Source: Alicyclobacillus tolerans (GTDB taxonomy: Bacteria > Bacillota > Bacilli > Alicyclobacillales > Alicyclobacillaceae). From it: DNA of 64,000 bases. Every line of letters begins with the position of its first letter. Within the stretch, counting starts at the first letter, position 1. Below the pieces are notes generated by a model. It searched no databases. It was not told where the DNA came from and saw only the letters and a program-made list of their open reading frames with translations. Where the stretch lies: the NCBI RefSeq assembly GCF_021739485.1, contig NZ_JAJFNK010000018.1, forward strand, positions 1 through 64,000, given 5' to 3'. Position numbers and translations under genes: made by a program. Positions 52,381 through 62,894 of this stretch are shown here, one piece after another.

Positions 52381-52872
52381 CTACTGCGTTCGGCTTTGGG
52401 AACCAACCGTGACATTTTCGTAAACAGCTCCACCTGGTCGGGACCACATGACGAAAAAATCCGTTGGAGGCTTGCTCGTGCCCGTAAACCACAAGGAGCT
52501 ATGACCAGTCAGGTGGAAGGTGTCCTCGTGCAACGGAGCCAGGAGGTTTTTGGGGGGCGGATTGTTACCCACATACAGGATGGGCAGGCGGTGGTAACTC
52601 GCGTTGAATAACTCGAGGCGTGAGTAACTGTTTGCGCTGGTATTGGTCAACCTGTAGACCGGTTTGCCATACCAGTCCAGCTGTGTGGGTTGAATGACGA
52701 GCGAAGGGTCACTCACTTCTGTCCCGCCGACAGGCGGATGGCTCAAGGAGGTTTGTAAGCCGGAATTCGGAGGGGACGAGGATGCACTGTTTCGCTGAAT
52801 CACCGTCCAGATTGCCGCTGCCGCCAGCAATGCAGCACCCGCCAACACGGGTCGGGAGAACCCGGTATTCAT
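52381..52872 (-). CDS. secreted or anchored hypothetical protein
   Basis: 163 residues, N-terminal hydrophobic segment (residues 9-23, Ala-rich) then a Ser/Pro linker and a beta-rich body (QLDWYGKPVYRLTN, HSSLWFTGTSKPP). No catalytic motif seen. It is placed between cwlD and salA, so a sporulation or envelope role is possible. Family not recognised. Confidence 0.65.
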   Translation of the reverse strand: MNTGFSRPVLAGAALLAAAAIWTVIQRNSASSSPPNSGLQTSLSHPPVGGTEVSDPSLVIQPTQLDWYGKPVYRLTNTSANSYSRLELFNASYHRLPILYVGNNPPPKNLLAPLHEDTFHLTGHSSLWFTGTSKPPTDFFVMWSRPGGAVYENVTVGSQSRTQ

Positions 52873-52908
52873 GGCAGCACCCTCTTCCGTTTAGTCGTGG
52901 ACCGCGGT

Positions 52909-53748
52909 CTAGTCTTGTCCCTCAGAGGCGTTCGACTGTGACGGAGCTTGCCTGTCCTCTTTGGGAGGTGGCGAACCGTCTCGGCTCTTTGCGCCATCGG
53001 GTTCCACAGGTTCATTCTCCTGATTAGCAAAGTACTGCAAAATCGCCGTGTGCATCGAAAAGGCCACTTGGTTTTGGTACTTCGGGTTGATGAGGTATGC
53101 AGCTTCGTTGGGATTTGACAAAAAACCGATTTCAGCGAGAACCGCAGGTCCCTTAATCCTCTTTAACAGATAGAGCGTGCTCATGTCGTCGGGGGCACGA
53201 TTCGTCGGGAGCAGGTGATCGCGAAAGTTCTGCTGCATGGTCTCGGCAAGGTCCTTGGCTTCGTCGTTCCCCTTCATGTAAATCATTTGTGCTCCATGCC
53301 AAGCTGGTGAAGGGACCGCATTGCAGTGTATGCTGATAAAAGCGTCCGGATGCTTGCCGCGTACAAATCTTGTCCGGTTTCTCAAGTCTCCTTGATGTCG
53401 GCGTCGTTGTGCCCTGTCTCTGTCGGTTGCCAAGTCTGTATCTACGGTGCGAGTGAGGTATACCACTGCTCCGGATTCACGCAAGTACAAGGCGAGCTTG
53501 TGGGCCACAGCGAGGGTAATGTCCTTTTCCTTCACCCCATTCGCACTCGTTGCACCGCCGTCGGGCCCTCCGTGACCGGCATCCACCACAATCACACGTC
53601 CGACCAGGCCTGGTTCACCAGATACGGCGGCTTGGACAGGGTCGCACCAAAAGCCCGATACCAATATGAAGGATAACCCAAGCACGGCAAGGGTCTGTCT
53701 GTGCAGATTCGGAAAGGTTCGCGTTTTCGCTCTCAAAGCCGGCACCAC
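52909..53748 (-). CDS. cwlD: N-acetylmuramoyl-L-alanine amidase CwlD
   Basis: 279 residues. Signal peptide, then Amidase_3 domain: VDAGHGGPDGGA with Zn His, KEKDITLAVA with Glu, ISIHCNA with second His, and catalytic Glu in VLAEIGFLSN. The C-terminal 40 residues are an additional Pro/Glu/Ser-rich tail. It starts making muramic-lactam in the spore cortex. Same position as in Bacillus, before rpsI. Confidence 0.95.
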   Translation of the reverse strand: MVPALRAKTRTFPNLHRQTLAVLGLSFILVSGFWCDPVQAAVSGEPGLVGRVIVVDAGHGGPDGGATSANGVKEKDITLAVAHKLALYLRESGAVVYLTRTVDTDLATDRDRAQRRRHQGDLRNRTRFVRGKHPDAFISIHCNAVPSPAWHGAQMIYMKGNDEAKDLAETMQQNFRDHLLPTNRAPDDMSTLYLLKRIKGPAVLAEIGFLSNPNEAAYLINPKYQNQVAFSMHTAILQYFANQENEPVEPDGAKSRDGSPPPKEDRQAPSQSNASEGQD

Positions 53749-53945
53749 CTCACGTTGTCGTTCAAACCTTTGCTCCTAATTTGAGCCAGGCGGAAACAAT
53801 CATGCGTGGAAGTTTTCACCGGTTCACTTCTGCCGACACGGGAAGGCTTTGGTTGGCGTACCTGGCATACCAGGCCATTTGACCTTCCAGTCCTCTGTTC
53901 AGCAAACTCACACCATGCGAGGTCTTAACGTTCATCTCAAAACGC

Positions 53946-53995
53946 AAAAAGGGCCGCCGGGAGGCATCGCGTAGATGCGTCTCCAGGGCAGCCCC
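53946..53995 (-). terminator. terminator of the ribosomal operon after rpsI
   Basis: On the minus strand GGGCTGCCCTGGAG pairs imperfectly with CTCCCGGCGGCCC and is followed by TTTTT. It comes 20 bp after the rpsI stop codon. Confidence 0.8.
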
Positions 53996-54014
53996 AGGGT
54001 ACGTAAGATTCGAT

Positions 54015-54407
54015 TTAGCGCTTGGAGAACTGTGGAGCGCGGCGAGCAGCTTTAAGACCGTACTTTTTACGTTCTTTCATGCGCGCATCGCGGGTCAGCA
54101 ATCCAGCCTTTTTCAGTGCCGAACGCAGTTCCGGGTCCACCTTCAAAAGCGCGCGGGCGATTCCGTGGCGGATCGCTCCAGCCTGTCCGGAAATGCCTCC
54201 GCCATAGACATTGGCATGGACGTCGTAACGTCCCATCGTCTCTGTCAGTAACAGTGGTTGCTTCACAATCAGTTTCAGTGTTTCCAGTCCGAAGTAGTCA
54301 TTCATATCGCGGCGATTGATGACAATCTTTCCGTCTCCAGGCAGCAAACGCACGCGAGCAACGGAATGCTTACGACGGCCTGTACCCCAATATTGTAGCT
54401 GTGCCAA
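54015..54407 (-). CDS. rpsI: 30S ribosomal protein S9
   Basis: 130 residues. [13 protein letters not shown] near the start, [20 protein letters not shown] in the middle, and the tail [14 protein letters not shown], whose final Lys-Arg reaches the ribosomal P site. Standard length; follows rplM by 17 bp. Confidence 0.98.
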   Translation of the reverse strand: MAQLQYWGTGRRKHSVARVRLLPGDGKIVINRRDMNDYFGLETLKLIVKQPLLLTETMGRYDVHANVYGGGISGQAGAIRHGIARALLKVDPELRSALKKAGLLTRDARMKERKKYGLKAARRAPQFSKR

Positions 54408-54424
54408 GGGTTAGTCCTCCTCCG

Positions 54425-54865
54425 TTAGTTACTCGCTGATTCGTAAGGAATCGGCTGCTGGGCTTGATGTGGATGATTCTCTCCGGCATACACCTTCAAC
54501 TTGGTCAATTGCTGACGACCGAGTGTAGTATGCGGCAGCATCCCTTTAACCGCTGTGTAAAGAATTCGTTCCGGATGAGCCTGTAAAACGTCAATGGCGC
54601 GGTCAGAGCGCAGTCCGCCGGGATAGCCGGAATGGCGATAATACATCTTCTTGTGCAGCTTGTCGCCTGTGAACACCACTTTTTCCGCATTGACCACAAC
54701 GACGAAATCGCCGGTGTCCACGTGGGGTGTAAACTCAGGTTTATGCTTACCGCGCAGGATGCTCGCTATTTCCGTAGCCAGACGGCCTACTCGCTTACCC
54801 GCTGCGTCAATTACATACCATTTGCGTTCCACGGCGTTGGGCTTTGCCATGTACGTCGTTCGCAT
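54425..54865 (-). CDS. rplM: 50S ribosomal protein L13
   Basis: 146 residues from 54865 (TTAGGAGGGACTCC); a frame from 54892 is not favoured. Signatures [32 protein letters not shown] and [11 protein letters not shown]. Cotranscribed with rpsI. Confidence 0.98.
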   Translation of the reverse strand: MRTTYMAKPNAVERKWYVIDAAGKRVGRLATEIASILRGKHKPEFTPHVDTGDFVVVVNAEKVVFTGDKLHKKMYYRHSGYPGGLRSDRAIDVLQAHPERILYTAVKGMLPHTTLGRQQLTKLKVYAGENHPHQAQQPIPYESASN

Positions 54866-54884
54866 TGGAGTCCCTCCTAAAATC

Positions 54885-54950
54885 AAACACACTTCACGGT
54901 ATGTTTAACCACCTGTAACGGGGGGCAGTGGGTAAAACACACTAGTTTAT
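54885..54950 (-). promoter_or_regulatory. possible L13 leader
   Basis: Minus-strand TTTACCCAC...GTGGTTAAA stem (one mismatch) followed by ACCGTGAAGTGTGTTTG directly before the rplM ribosome site. The order resembles the L13 autoregulatory leader of Bacilli as I recall it. Judged by eye only. Confidence 0.35.
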
Positions 54951-54975
54951 AGTTTAGTACAGCGCAGGCTTCGGG

Positions 54976-55719
54976 TCAAGAACTTTCGTACTCGACCCGC
55001 CACAGGGTCAATCCGTGGGCCGGTGCAGTTCGACCGGCCAGGCGGCGATCGCGCCCCGCTAAGATGTGCGGCACGTCTTCGTCCGCGATCCGGTGCTCCC
55101 CAACGTCCACGAGCGTCCCTGCAACAATGCGCACCATATTCTGAAGAAAACCGTTTCCGGTGCAGTATAAGTCGAGATAGGTTTCCCGGCTTGTCAGTTT
55201 CAGTTCCCAGATGGTCCTGCGTTTGTCTTGCACAGGGGTTGATGCAGCACAAAAGCTGGTGAAATCGTGATGTCCAATCAGGTGTTTCGCAGCGCGTTCC
55301 ATGGCTGCCGTATCGAGCGATACAGGCAAGTGCCAAGCATACCGGTTCGTGAATACGTCTGCTACGCGGGCCTGTTGCAACGTATACCTGTATGTTTTGG
55401 CCTGGGCAGAAAACCGGGCATGAAAGCCTTCGTCCACCTCACAGGCCTCCACACACACGATGTCGTTGGGCAAAGCCCTGCGAAGCAAGTACGGAAACCG
55501 CTCTACAGGCGGCCCTGCGCCCATCTCGAAGTGCACCACCTGCGCCCGCGCGTGCACACCGGCATCCGTACGTCCAGAACCGAACACTTCCACGGGATAG
55601 CCCAGAACTCGCTCAAGCACCGTCTCAAGTGTGCCTTGAACGGTGCGCAGGCTTTGCTGCCGGGCAAATCCGTGGAAGTCCGTTCCATCGTATGCGACAA
55701 CCAGCTTTACTTTAGGCAT
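54976..55719 (-). CDS. truA: tRNA pseudouridine(38-40) synthase
   Basis: 247 residues from 55719 (GGGCGGTGATTGCA). Catalytic Asp in FGSGRTDAGVHARAQ, KTYRYTL and the C-terminal GNGFLQNMVRIVAGTL. It modifies the anticodon arm of many tRNAs. In B. subtilis ecfA and ecfT genes lie between rplQ and truA; here truA follows rplQ directly. Confidence 0.96.
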   Translation of the reverse strand: MPKVKLVVAYDGTDFHGFARQQSLRTVQGTLETVLERVLGYPVEVFGSGRTDAGVHARAQVVHFEMGAGPPVERFPYLLRRALPNDIVCVEACEVDEGFHARFSAQAKTYRYTLQQARVADVFTNRYAWHLPVSLDTAAMERAAKHLIGHHDFTSFCAASTPVQDKRRTIWELKLTSRETYLDLYCTGNGFLQNMVRIVAGTLVDVGEHRIADEDVPHILAGRDRRLAGRTAPAHGLTLWRVEYESS

Positions 55720-55838
55720 TGCAATCACCGCCCTGCGCCTCGCCACAGGCACGTGCCTCATGGCGGGCAGTGGATCGGATGGAGTCGTCCGGGCGCCTTA
55801 TCATTTAGCCTAGACGCGAGGAGGCTGCGTGCTCCTAT

Positions 55839-56201
55839 TTATTGGACCAACTCGATAATCACCATCGGTGCTGCGTCGCCGCGGCGCGGACCGAGTTTCA
55901 AGATGCGAGTGTATCCACCTTGACGCTCCTTGTAACGCGGGCCAATTTCGCTGAACAGTTTTTGAATGGCGTCCTGATCGGCGTTCTCGACCGTTTCCTT
56001 GCGGACATACGAAGCAACTTGACGGCGGGCGTGCAAGTCGCCGCGTTTTGCCAAGGTAATCATATGGTCAGCAATGGAACGCAGTTCCTTCGCTTTCGCC
56101 TCAGTGGTTTCGATTTTTTCATACAGGAACAAGTCGGTCACTAAGCTGCGGAACAGGGCTTTACGAGCGCTGCTCGTGCGTCCCAGTTTGCGGTATGGCA
56201 T
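55839..56201 (-). CDS. rplQ: 50S ribosomal protein L17
   Basis: 120 residues from 56201 (GAGGGGAATTGG). Conserved [20 protein letters not shown] and [15 protein letters not shown]. Normal length for Bacillota. Follows rpoA. Confidence 0.98.
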   Translation of the reverse strand: MPYRKLGRTSSARKALFRSLVTDLFLYEKIETTEAKAKELRSIADHMITLAKRGDLHARRQVASYVRKETVENADQDAIQKLFSEIGPRYKERQGGYTRILKLGPRRGDAAPMVIIELVQ

Positions 56202-56291
56202 CCAATTCCCCTCCTCTGTTTCTTGATGTGAAGGTTCTTTGCGGGCGGTTCCTGGGTTGGGTGCCAAGCCCAGTGCCGCGCCCTTTGCAGG

Positions 56292-57230
56292 CTAGTCTTC
56301 CTGACGAAGCGACAGGCCAAGGCTCTCGAGTTTTTCCACGACCTCTTCCAGAGACTTACGCCCGAGGTTGCGCACCTTCATCATTTCCTCTTCGGTTCTC
56401 GAACACAGTTCGCCAACGCTGTTAATCCCCGCGCGTTTCAAACAGTTGTACGAACGCACTGACAAGTCAAGTTCCTCAATGGGCATATCCAGCGTGCGAT
56501 CGGTGGAAGCCTCTTCTTTTTCGACCATGATGTCCGTGTCCTTGCCGCGGTCCGTAAGGCCAACAAAAAGTACCAGGTGGTCCGTTAGAATCTTAGCTCC
56601 GACACTCACGGCTTCTTCCGGAGTCACGCTGCCGTCGGTCCATACCTCGAGGGTGAGTTTGTCATAGTCCGTCACTTGTCCTACGCGCGTGTTTTCCACT
56701 GAGAAGTTCACCTTGGTGATGGGAGAATAGATGGAATCAATCGGAATAATCCCGATTTCCTGCTCACCTGTCTTGTTTTTGTCGGCAGAGACGTAGCCGC
56801 GGCCTCTCCCTGCCCGCAATTCCATGTACAGGCGCGCCCCCTCTGCGAGGGTGGCAATGTGAAGTTCCGGATTGATGATATCGACGTCCGAGTCGGCCCG
56901 GATGTCTCCAGCTGTGATGTCTCCCTTGTTCTCCGCGTCGATGACAAGAACCTTTTCTTCATCGGAGTGTATCTTCAGCGAGAGCCGCTTGAGATTGAGG
57001 ATGATTTGCGTCGTGTCTTCGACGACTCCGGGAATCGTAGAAAACTCGTGCAACACGCCTTCAATCTTAACTGCCCGGACAGCCGCCCCGGGAATCGACG
57101 AGAGCAAAATGCGCCTCAGCGAGTTCCCGAAAGTGGTGCCATAGCCGCGCTCGAGTGGCTCCACCACAAACTTCCCGTAGTCTTCACCACGCTCTACAAC
57201 CTCAATCTTCGGCTTCTCAATTTCGATCAT
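56292..57230 (-). CDS. rpoA: DNA-directed RNA polymerase alpha subunit
   Basis: 312 residues from 57230 (GAGGAGGGTTACGG). N-terminal assembly domain with [20 protein letters not shown], and C-terminal domain with [17 protein letters not shown] and [12 protein letters not shown], which binds UP elements and activators. Usual place between rpsD and rplQ. Confidence 0.98.
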   Translation of the reverse strand: MIEIEKPKIEVVERGEDYGKFVVEPLERGYGTTFGNSLRRILLSSIPGAAVRAVKIEGVLHEFSTIPGVVEDTTQIILNLKRLSLKIHSDEEKVLVIDAENKGDITAGDIRADSDVDIINPELHIATLAEGARLYMELRAGRGRGYVSADKNKTGEQEIGIIPIDSIYSPITKVNFSVENTRVGQVTDYDKLTLEVWTDGSVTPEEAVSVGAKILTDHLVLFVGLTDRGKDTDIMVEKEEASTDRTLDMPIEELDLSVRSYNCLKRAGINSVGELCSRTEEEMMKVRNLGRKSLEEVVEKLESLGLSLRQED

Positions 57231-57293
57231 CCGTAACCCTCCTCCTCGACCACTAAGGACCGGCATGCATCAAGGCTTATTGTGTGGGCCGGA

Positions 57294-57920
57294 TTAGCGC
57301 GAGTAATGCTCGACAATCATTTGTTCGGCCACAGGTACGTCGATTTCATCGCGTGCCGGGACACGGATTACCTTGCCGCTAAAGCTCGCTAAGTCCAGTT
57401 CCATCCAAGGCACCACCGTCTTGCCCTGTGCGGCTTCAACGAGGTCCTTGATGCGGCTGACTTGCTGGCTCTTTTCACGGATCGAAATCACGTCGCCCGG
57501 TTTCACCAAATACGAGGGAATATCGACGCGGCGGCCATTCACGGTGAAGTGGCCGTGGCGTACCAGTTGCCTTGCTTCAGGCCTGGAAGCGGCAAACCCT
57601 AACCGGTAGACCACATTGTCCAGACGGCTTTCGAGGATCTGCAACAGATTCTCGCCGGTAACTCCTTGACGCCGCGCTGCATCCTCATAGTAACTGCCAA
57701 ACTGCTTTTCTAGAACACCATAGAAACGGCGTGCTTTCTGCTTTTCGCGAAGTTGCAGACCGTATTCCGAATTTCGACGACGACCTTGACCGTGTTGGCC
57801 GGGTGCAAAAGGACGTTTGTCGATCGCGCACTTCGCAGTAAAGCAGCGTTCGCCCTTCAAATACAACTTGACGCCTTCGCGCCGGCATAGACGGCAAACG
57901 GGTCCGGTATATCTTGCCAT
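57294..57920 (-). CDS. rpsD: 30S ribosomal protein S4 (four-Cys form)
   Basis: 208 residues from 57920. The N-terminus keeps four Cys (CRLCRREG and CFTAKC) for a zinc knot, the C+ form. S4 RNA-binding domain [20 protein letters not shown] is clear. In B. subtilis rpsD is located elsewhere; here it lies within the operon, as in clostridia and Alicyclobacillaceae-like genomes. Confidence 0.97.
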   Translation of the reverse strand: MARYTGPVCRLCRREGVKLYLKGERCFTAKCAIDKRPFAPGQHGQGRRRNSEYGLQLREKQKARRFYGVLEKQFGSYYEDAARRQGVTGENLLQILESRLDNVVYRLGFAASRPEARQLVRHGHFTVNGRRVDIPSYLVKPGDVISIREKSQQVSRIKDLVEAAQGKTVVPWMELDLASFSGKVIRVPARDEIDVPVAEQMIVEHYSR

Positions 57921-58059
57921 TCTAGTGTTGACACCTCCAATTCTTTCTATACCCAAAGTGAGTAAATCGTCCGCAAACGACATACACTATTGTTTTGCCA
58001 ATCCCGCGGGATCCTCTAAGCCGAGCTTGGCTTAGACCTTCTCCGGGTTTCGAGAGCAA

Positions 58060-58470
58060 TTATACGCGGCGCCGTTTTGGCGGGCGGCAGCCGTTGTGAG
58101 GAATCGGAGTCACGTCGCGAATCCCGCTGATCTCAAGTCCTGCGGCCTGCAGCGAGCGAATTGCCGCTTCACGGCCAGCCCCTGGTCCTTTGACTGACAC
58201 CTCGACGCTTTTCATACCATGCTCCATCGCGGTCCGCGCAGCCGCTTCAGCAGCCATCTGTGCGGCAAACGGAGTACTTTTGCGAGATCCCTTAAAACCG
58301 ACATTCCCAGCACTCGACCAGGAGATGGCGTTGCCCGCCGTGTCGGTAATAGAAACAATGGTATTGTTAAAGGTCGACTTGATGTGAGCCACACCGGTAT
58401 CTACGTTTTTGCGATCACGGCGCTTGGTCCTTACTGCAGTGCCGCCTTTACGCTGGGTACCTTTTGCCAT
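58060..58470 (-). CDS. rpsK: 30S ribosomal protein S11
   Basis: 136 residues. [18 protein letters not shown] and the tail [21 protein letters not shown] are diagnostic. AAGGAGGCTTGAG precedes the ATG. Slightly basic N-terminal extension. Confidence 0.98.
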   Translation of the reverse strand: MAKGTQRKGGTAVRTKRRDRKNVDTGVAHIKSTFNNTIVSITDTAGNAISWSSAGNVGFKGSRKSTPFAAQMAAEAAARTAMEHGMKSVEVSVKGPGAGREAAIRSLQAAGLEISGIRDVTPIPHNGCRPPKRRRV

Positions 58471-58483
58471 TTCTCAAGCCTCC

Positions 58484-58852
58484 TTATTTCTTCTTGCCTG
58501 CAACCGTGCGCCGTGGGCCCTTACGGGTGCGCGCATTGGTCTTGGTCCGCTGTCCGCGAACCGGCAGGCCGCGACGGTGACGCATCCCGCGATAGGAGCC
58601 GATTTCAACCAGTCGCTTGATGTTCAAGGCGATTTCACGACGGAGGTCGCCCTCGACCTTTACCGTCTTATCGATATAGTCGCGAAGACGAATGACTTCA
58701 TCCTCTGTCAGGTCACGCACACGCGTGTCCGGGTTCACACCGGTCTCCGCGAGAATCTTGCTTGCAGTCGTACGCCCAATGCCGAAAATGTAGGTTAGGC
58801 CAATTTCAACGCGCTTGTCACGCGGCAAGTCTACGCCAGCAATACGAGCCAT
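58484..58852 (-). CDS. rpsM: 30S ribosomal protein S13
   Basis: 122 residues from 58852 (GGAGGTGGATGGG); a longer frame to 58912 is not used. [32 protein letters not shown] C-terminal region and basic tail. Normal length. Confidence 0.98.
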   Translation of the reverse strand: MARIAGVDLPRDKRVEIGLTYIFGIGRTTASKILAETGVNPDTRVRDLTEDEVIRLRDYIDKTVKVEGDLRREIALNIKRLVEIGSYRGMRHRRGLPVRGQRTKTNARTRKGPRRTVAGKKK

Positions 58853-59030
58853 GCAGCCCATCCACCTCCAAAATCCAAATTGATCTATATGAAACACGCG
58901 GTTGCGAACCAAACCATGTGGTCAGCCGCGCCGCAAACCGCGAGATGACCTCTTCCGAGATAACCTCATTTGTGCCAATACACTCGCGCAAAGGCCCCTT
59001 TCGATTGTCAAACCCCAGGGGCGTGCGAGT

Positions 59031-59144
59031 TTAGCCTTGGCGCTGCTTGTGTTTTGGGTTCTCACAGATGACCATGACATTCCCTTTGCGGCGAATCACC
59101 TTGCATTTTTCGCACATGGGTTTTACAGATGGCCGTACTTTCAC
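59031..59144 (-). CDS. rpmJ: 50S ribosomal protein L36
   Basis: 37 residues, GTG start after [34 protein letters not shown] and a second Cys/His pair ([12 protein letters not shown]) form the zinc ribbon. The C-type (zinc) form of L36. Between infA and rpsM as expected. Confidence 0.97.
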   Translation of the reverse strand: MKVRPSVKPMCEKCKVIRRKGNVMVICENPKHKQRQG

Positions 59145-59203
59145 GGGACACCCTCCTCACTCCCGGTATATTACCGGATTTTCGTTGTTTCGGCCAGCAT
59201 CAT

Positions 59204-59422
59204 TTACTTGTACCGATAGGTAATTCTACCACGGCTCAAGTCGTAGGGGGACAACTCCACCGTGACCCGGTCCCCAGGCAAAATCTTGATATAGTGCATC
59301 CGGATCTTCCCTGAGACGTGGGCCAGCACCTTGTGACCATTTTGGAGTTCCACCCGGAACATGGCATTCGGCAACGGTTCAATCACAGTGCCTTCGACCT
59401 CAATGACGTCATCCTTCGCCAT
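59204..59422 (-). CDS. infA: translation initiation factor IF-1
   Basis: 72 residues from 59422 (GGAAGGGGGATTGCCGT). OB-fold with [30 protein letters not shown] and the end [10 protein letters not shown]. The start overlaps the end of the KOW-protein gene by 14 bp, so expression is coupled. Confidence 0.98.
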   Translation of the reverse strand: MAKDDVIEVEGTVIEPLPNAMFRVELQNGHKVLAHVSGKIRMHYIKILPGDRVTVELSPYDLSRGRITYRYK

Positions 59423-59747
59423 ACGGCAATCCCCCTTCCTGACTTCCTTCATCGGTTTTTTCACCGTGCAGCAGTTCGAATTGGTGCATCGCGTAGCGCA
59501 GTTTCGCATTCGTGACTCTGCCTTCGCGAGCCACCGCATCAGCCACATCCTGGGAGGCCTGCTGCATTTTTCGCAGATGCAACACGTTTTTCTTCTTTGG
59601 ATTCTCCGCCTTGCGTTTGTCTCCGTCCGCAATCAACACGTAGCGGTCGGCCGCGTGGCCAATCACTACAGCGAATGCACCGCGGTCACGCCCGCGAAGA
59701 ATCTCGACGATTTGCCCGACTTCAGGCAGTTCAAAAGTCCTCGACAT
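59409..59747 (-). CDS. KOW-domain RNA-binding protein
   Basis: 112 residues. KOW motif [20 protein letters not shown] and a basic segment ([18 protein letters not shown]). Such L14e-like proteins occur between map and infA in Bacillota and probably bind RNA. Here it follows adk directly because map is missing. Confidence 0.85.
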   Translation of the reverse strand: MSRTFELPEVGQIVEILRGRDRGAFAVVIGHAADRYVLIADGDKRKAENPKKKNVLHLRKMQQASQDVADAVAREGRVTNAKLRYAMHQFELLHGEKTDEGSQEGGLPYGEG

Positions 59748-59751
59748 CCCC

Positions 59752-60402
59752 TTAACCCTCGAGCGACATCAAAACGCGGCGAACCTCTTCGTACACATCT
59801 TCCACCGGACGCTCCCCGTCGACTTGCGTCAACAATTTGCGATCGCGGTAGTAGTCGACCAACGGCGCCGTTTGCGCGTACTGCTCAAGCCGCGTCTTTA
59901 CAGCATCGGGCGTATCGTCCGACCGCTGATACAGCTCTCCTCCGCACTTGTCGCAGACCCCTTCCACTTTGGGCGGCTGGAATACGACGTGGTACGTGGC
60001 ACCGCACGACCGGCAGATGCGCCTTCCCGTCAACCGCGCCATGAGCACGTTCTCGGGAACGTGGATGTAGAGAACCCGGTTCAACGGACGTCCCAGTCGG
60101 TTAAGCAGTTCATCCAGCGCCTGCGCCTGGGGCAATGTCCGTGGAAAGCCGTCGAGCAAGAAACCGTTCTTTGCATCGCCTTGACTGAGCCGCTCTTGCA
60201 CCACGCGGATCGTGAGTTCGTCTGGGACCAACCGGCCACTGTCCAGATACTGCTTGACTTCCAGCCCGACAGGCGTCTTTTGAGCAATCGCAGCGCGAAA
60301 CATGTCGCCTGTAGAAATGTGCGGAATGTGAAACTCCTCTACGATTCGAGACGCCTGAGTGCCCTTTCCGGCTCCGGGCAGACCTAAAAGCATAATCTGC
60401 AT
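59752..60402 (-). CDS. adk: adenylate kinase
   Basis: 216 residues from 60402 (GGGGAGGATTTTGGCG). P-loop GLPGAGKGTQ, LLDGFPRTLPQA, and a LID domain with four Cys (CRSCGATYH and CDKCGGELY) for zinc, as in Gram-positive enzymes. Directly follows secY. Confidence 0.98.
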   Translation of the reverse strand: MQIMLLGLPGAGKGTQASRIVEEFHIPHISTGDMFRAAIAQKTPVGLEVKQYLDSGRLVPDELTIRVVQERLSQGDAKNGFLLDGFPRTLPQAQALDELLNRLGRPLNRVLYIHVPENVLMARLTGRRICRSCGATYHVVFQPPKVEGVCDKCGGELYQRSDDTPDAVKTRLEQYAQTAPLVDYYRDRKLLTQVDGERPVEDVYEEVRRVLMSLEG

Positions 60403-60429
60403 CGCCAAAATCCTCCCCAAAACGAATGA

Positions 60430-61710
60430 TTAACGAATAAACCCGCGGTAGTGACGTTGTAAAAGCTGGCCCTCCATCTGCTGCATCGTCTGCAATGCCA
60501 CGCCGACGATAATCAGCAACGATGTCCCGCCAAGGTAAACCGAATTCAGATTCATCCCGGAAAGCAGAAGGAACGGCAACACCGAGATGACACCAAGGAA
60601 AAGGGATCCAAACACCGTGATCCGGTTTACGACACGGACGATGTACTCCTCCGTGTCCTGACCTGGCCGCACACCCGGAATATACCCTGCATGCTTTTGC
60701 AGTTGCTCAGCGAGCTGTTCCGGATTGATCTGCACATGTGTATAGAAGAACGTAAACACAATAATCAGCAGAACCTCGGCAACCACATACCAGGCCGAGT
60801 TGGGATAGAGGTACCGCAATACAGCCTCAGCCCAGACGTGTTTGGCAAAGTAAGTCGCAATCGTATAGGGAACCATCAACAGCGACACTGCAAAAATAAC
60901 CGGAATGACGCCAGCCGCATTCACCTTGAGCGGAATGTGCGTCTGCTGACCACTGTATACCGTTCTTCCAACCACGCGTTTTGCGTATTGCACTGGAATC
61001 TTTCGCTCCGCCTGCTGCACATACACAATCACTGCAAACAGTGCGACGATTCCCGCCAACAACAGCAGTACCTTCAAGACGTTCAGGAACAGTTGATCCG
61101 GATGGGCGTAGAACCAGGATTGGTAAATCTCCTGCCCCATCTGGCCGAACCTGGAGATGATGCTGACAAAAATGATGATGGAGATGCCGTTTCCGATACC
61201 TTTTTCGGTGATCATCTCGCCAAACCACATCAAGAGGGTATCCCCTGCTGTCAGTGCAATCACGATGACAGCGTACGACCACCAGTCGTGAACGTAAAGC
61301 ACTCCTTCGCGCGCAAAGGTAAACGTCAACCCCGACGCCTGAATCACTCCAAGCGTGACCGTCATGTAACGCGTGATTTGCGTCAACCTTTGCCGTCCCG
61401 ACTCGCCTTCCTTCTGCCACTCCTCGAACCTCGCAATCACCCCAGACTGAAGCAACTGAACGATAATCGAGGCGGTAATGTAAGGCGTGACACTCATGGC
61501 AAAAATCGAAAACCGATAGAAAGCCCCGCCAGAGAACATGTTGAGCAGGTTAAACAGGGCGTTCTGCCCGCTGTTGCTAAGTGCGGCCGTGTTCATGCCA
61601 GGTACCGGAAAGTACGTGCCAATCCGGTACACTGCAATCACAAACAACGTGAACAAAATTCGCTTCCTGAGGTGTTTCAATCGCCACAAGTTCGCGATGG
61701 TCCCGAGCAT
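60430..61710 (-). CDS. secY: preprotein translocase SecY
   Basis: 426 residues with ten helices. GIFALSVTPYI-type second helix (here FAMSVTPYITASIIVQLLQ), DRGISNG-like GIGNGISIIIF, and YIPGVRPGQDTEEYI. Its ATG overlaps the rplO stop (TAATG). Forms the protein export channel. Confidence 0.98.
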   Translation of the reverse strand: MLGTIANLWRLKHLRKRILFTLFVIAVYRIGTYFPVPGMNTAALSNSGQNALFNLLNMFSGGAFYRFSIFAMSVTPYITASIIVQLLQSGVIARFEEWQKEGESGRQRLTQITRYMTVTLGVIQASGLTFTFAREGVLYVHDWWSYAVIVIALTAGDTLLMWFGEMITEKGIGNGISIIIFVSIISRFGQMGQEIYQSWFYAHPDQLFLNVLKVLLLLAGIVALFAVIVYVQQAERKIPVQYAKRVVGRTVYSGQQTHIPLKVNAAGVIPVIFAVSLLMVPYTIATYFAKHVWAEAVLRYLYPNSAWYVVAEVLLIIVFTFFYTHVQINPEQLAEQLQKHAGYIPGVRPGQDTEEYIVRVVNRITVFGSLFLGVISVLPFLLLSGMNLNSVYLGGTSLLIIVGVALQTMQQMEGQLLQRHYRGFIR

Positions 61711-62153
61711 TAAATCACCTCGGCTGTGCCGCCAGCCGCTTCAATCTTCTGCTTGGCTGCGCCCGAAAACGCATTGGCTTGAACCGTCAGTTTGACGGAA
61801 ACGTCACCTACAGCCAACACCTTGATGCCGTCTTTGGCGTCGCGGACTATCCGCGTTTCCATCAACAGTTCAGGGGTCACGACGGTGCCTTCTGCAAACT
61901 GATTCAATTGCTCCAGGTTGACCACAGCAAACTCTTTGCGAAAGCGCGCGTTGGTAAATCCGCGCTTTGGCAAACGCCGGAACAGCGGAGTCTGACCACC
62001 TTCAAAACCAGGGCGAACACCGCCGCCGGAGCGAGCCCACTGTCCTTTGTGACCTCTCGTGGACGTCTTGCCCATCCCCGAACTCGTTCCCCGTCCAACG
62101 CGTTTTCGCGCGTGGCGCGAGCCTTCATTGGCCTTCAGCTCATGGATCTGCAC
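61710..62153 (-). CDS. rplO: 50S ribosomal protein L15
   Basis: 147 residues. GTG at 62153 is chosen, not 62162, since AGGAGGTGCGAAG is the ribosome site and would overlap the earlier codon. [21 protein letters not shown] and [18 protein letters not shown] are diagnostic. Confidence 0.97.
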   Translation of the reverse strand: MQIHELKANEGSRHARKRVGRGTSSGMGKTSTRGHKGQWARSGGGVRPGFEGGQTPLFRRLPKRGFTNARFRKEFAVVNLEQLNQFAEGTVVTPELLMETRIVRDAKDGIKVLAVGDVSVKLTVQANAFSGAAKQKIEAAGGTAEVI

Positions 62154-62173
62154 TCTTCGCACCTCCTTCGTGT

Positions 62174-62365
62174 TTACTCGCCCTCGACGTTCTCGACTTT
62201 AACCAAATGCTGAATTCTTGCCACCATGCCGCGAATGATCGGCGTATCTTCACGCACCACAGTTTGCTGCAACTTGCGAAGCCCTAAAGCAAACGCGGTA
62301 TTGCGTTGGTTTTCCGGACGGCCAATGGTGCTGTGTACAAGCGTGATCGCCAGTTTGTTCGCCAT
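62174..62365 (-). CDS. rpmD: 50S ribosomal protein L30
   Basis: 63 residues from 62365 (TGAGGAGGCTTATACA). [21 protein letters not shown] and [16 protein letters not shown] are typical. Upstream frame starting at 62386 overlaps rpsE and is not used. Confidence 0.97.
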   Translation of the reverse strand: MANKLAITLVHSTIGRPENQRNTAFALGLRKLQQTVVREDTPIIRGMVARIQHLVKVENVEGE

Positions 62366-62378
62366 TGTATAAGCCTCC

Positions 62379-62876
62379 TCAACCAAAGATTTCTTCTACG
62401 GACTTACCGCGCAAACGCGCGACCTCTTCGGCCCGTTTCAGCTGTTGTAAAGCGTTTAGTGTGGCGTGAACCATGTTAATCGGGTTATTCGACCCGAGCG
62501 ATTTCGTCGCGATGTCCTTAATTCCGGCCGCTTCCAATACGGCACGCACAGGACCGCCGGCAATCACGCCGCTTCCCTCTGGGGCCGGCTTCAGAAGAAC
62601 CTGGCCGGCTCCGAAGTGTCCAAGTGCTTCATGCGGAATCGAAGTCTTTCTCATGGGAACCTGAAGCAGGCTCTTTTTGGCATCCTCAATACCTTTGCGA
62701 ATGGCCTCCGGAACTTCGCCCGCTTTTCCAAGTCCGGCACCGACGTGTCCATTGCCGTCACCGACCACGACGAGTGCGGAAAAAGAAAAACGGCGTCCGC
62801 CCTTTACGACCTTCGCAACGCGGTTGACCGAGACCACTTTCTCGGACAACTCCAGTTGATTCGGATCTATACGCAC
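62379..62876 (-). CDS. rpsE: 30S ribosomal protein S5
   Basis: 165 residues, GTG start. Double-stranded RNA-binding part [18 protein letters not shown] and [32 protein letters not shown]. Usual length. Confidence 0.98.
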   Translation of the reverse strand: MRIDPNQLELSEKVVSVNRVAKVVKGGRRFSFSALVVVGDGNGHVGAGLGKAGEVPEAIRKGIEDAKKSLLQVPMRKTSIPHEALGHFGAGQVLLKPAPEGSGVIAGGPVRAVLEAAGIKDIATKSLGSNNPINMVHATLNALQQLKRAEEVARLRGKSVEEIFG

Positions 62877-62894
62877 TGTAACACTCCTCCCTGG

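Noticed and set aside
60691..61713. 340-codon plus-strand ORF
   Set aside because: Antisense shadow of secY, rich in Arg, His and Gln.
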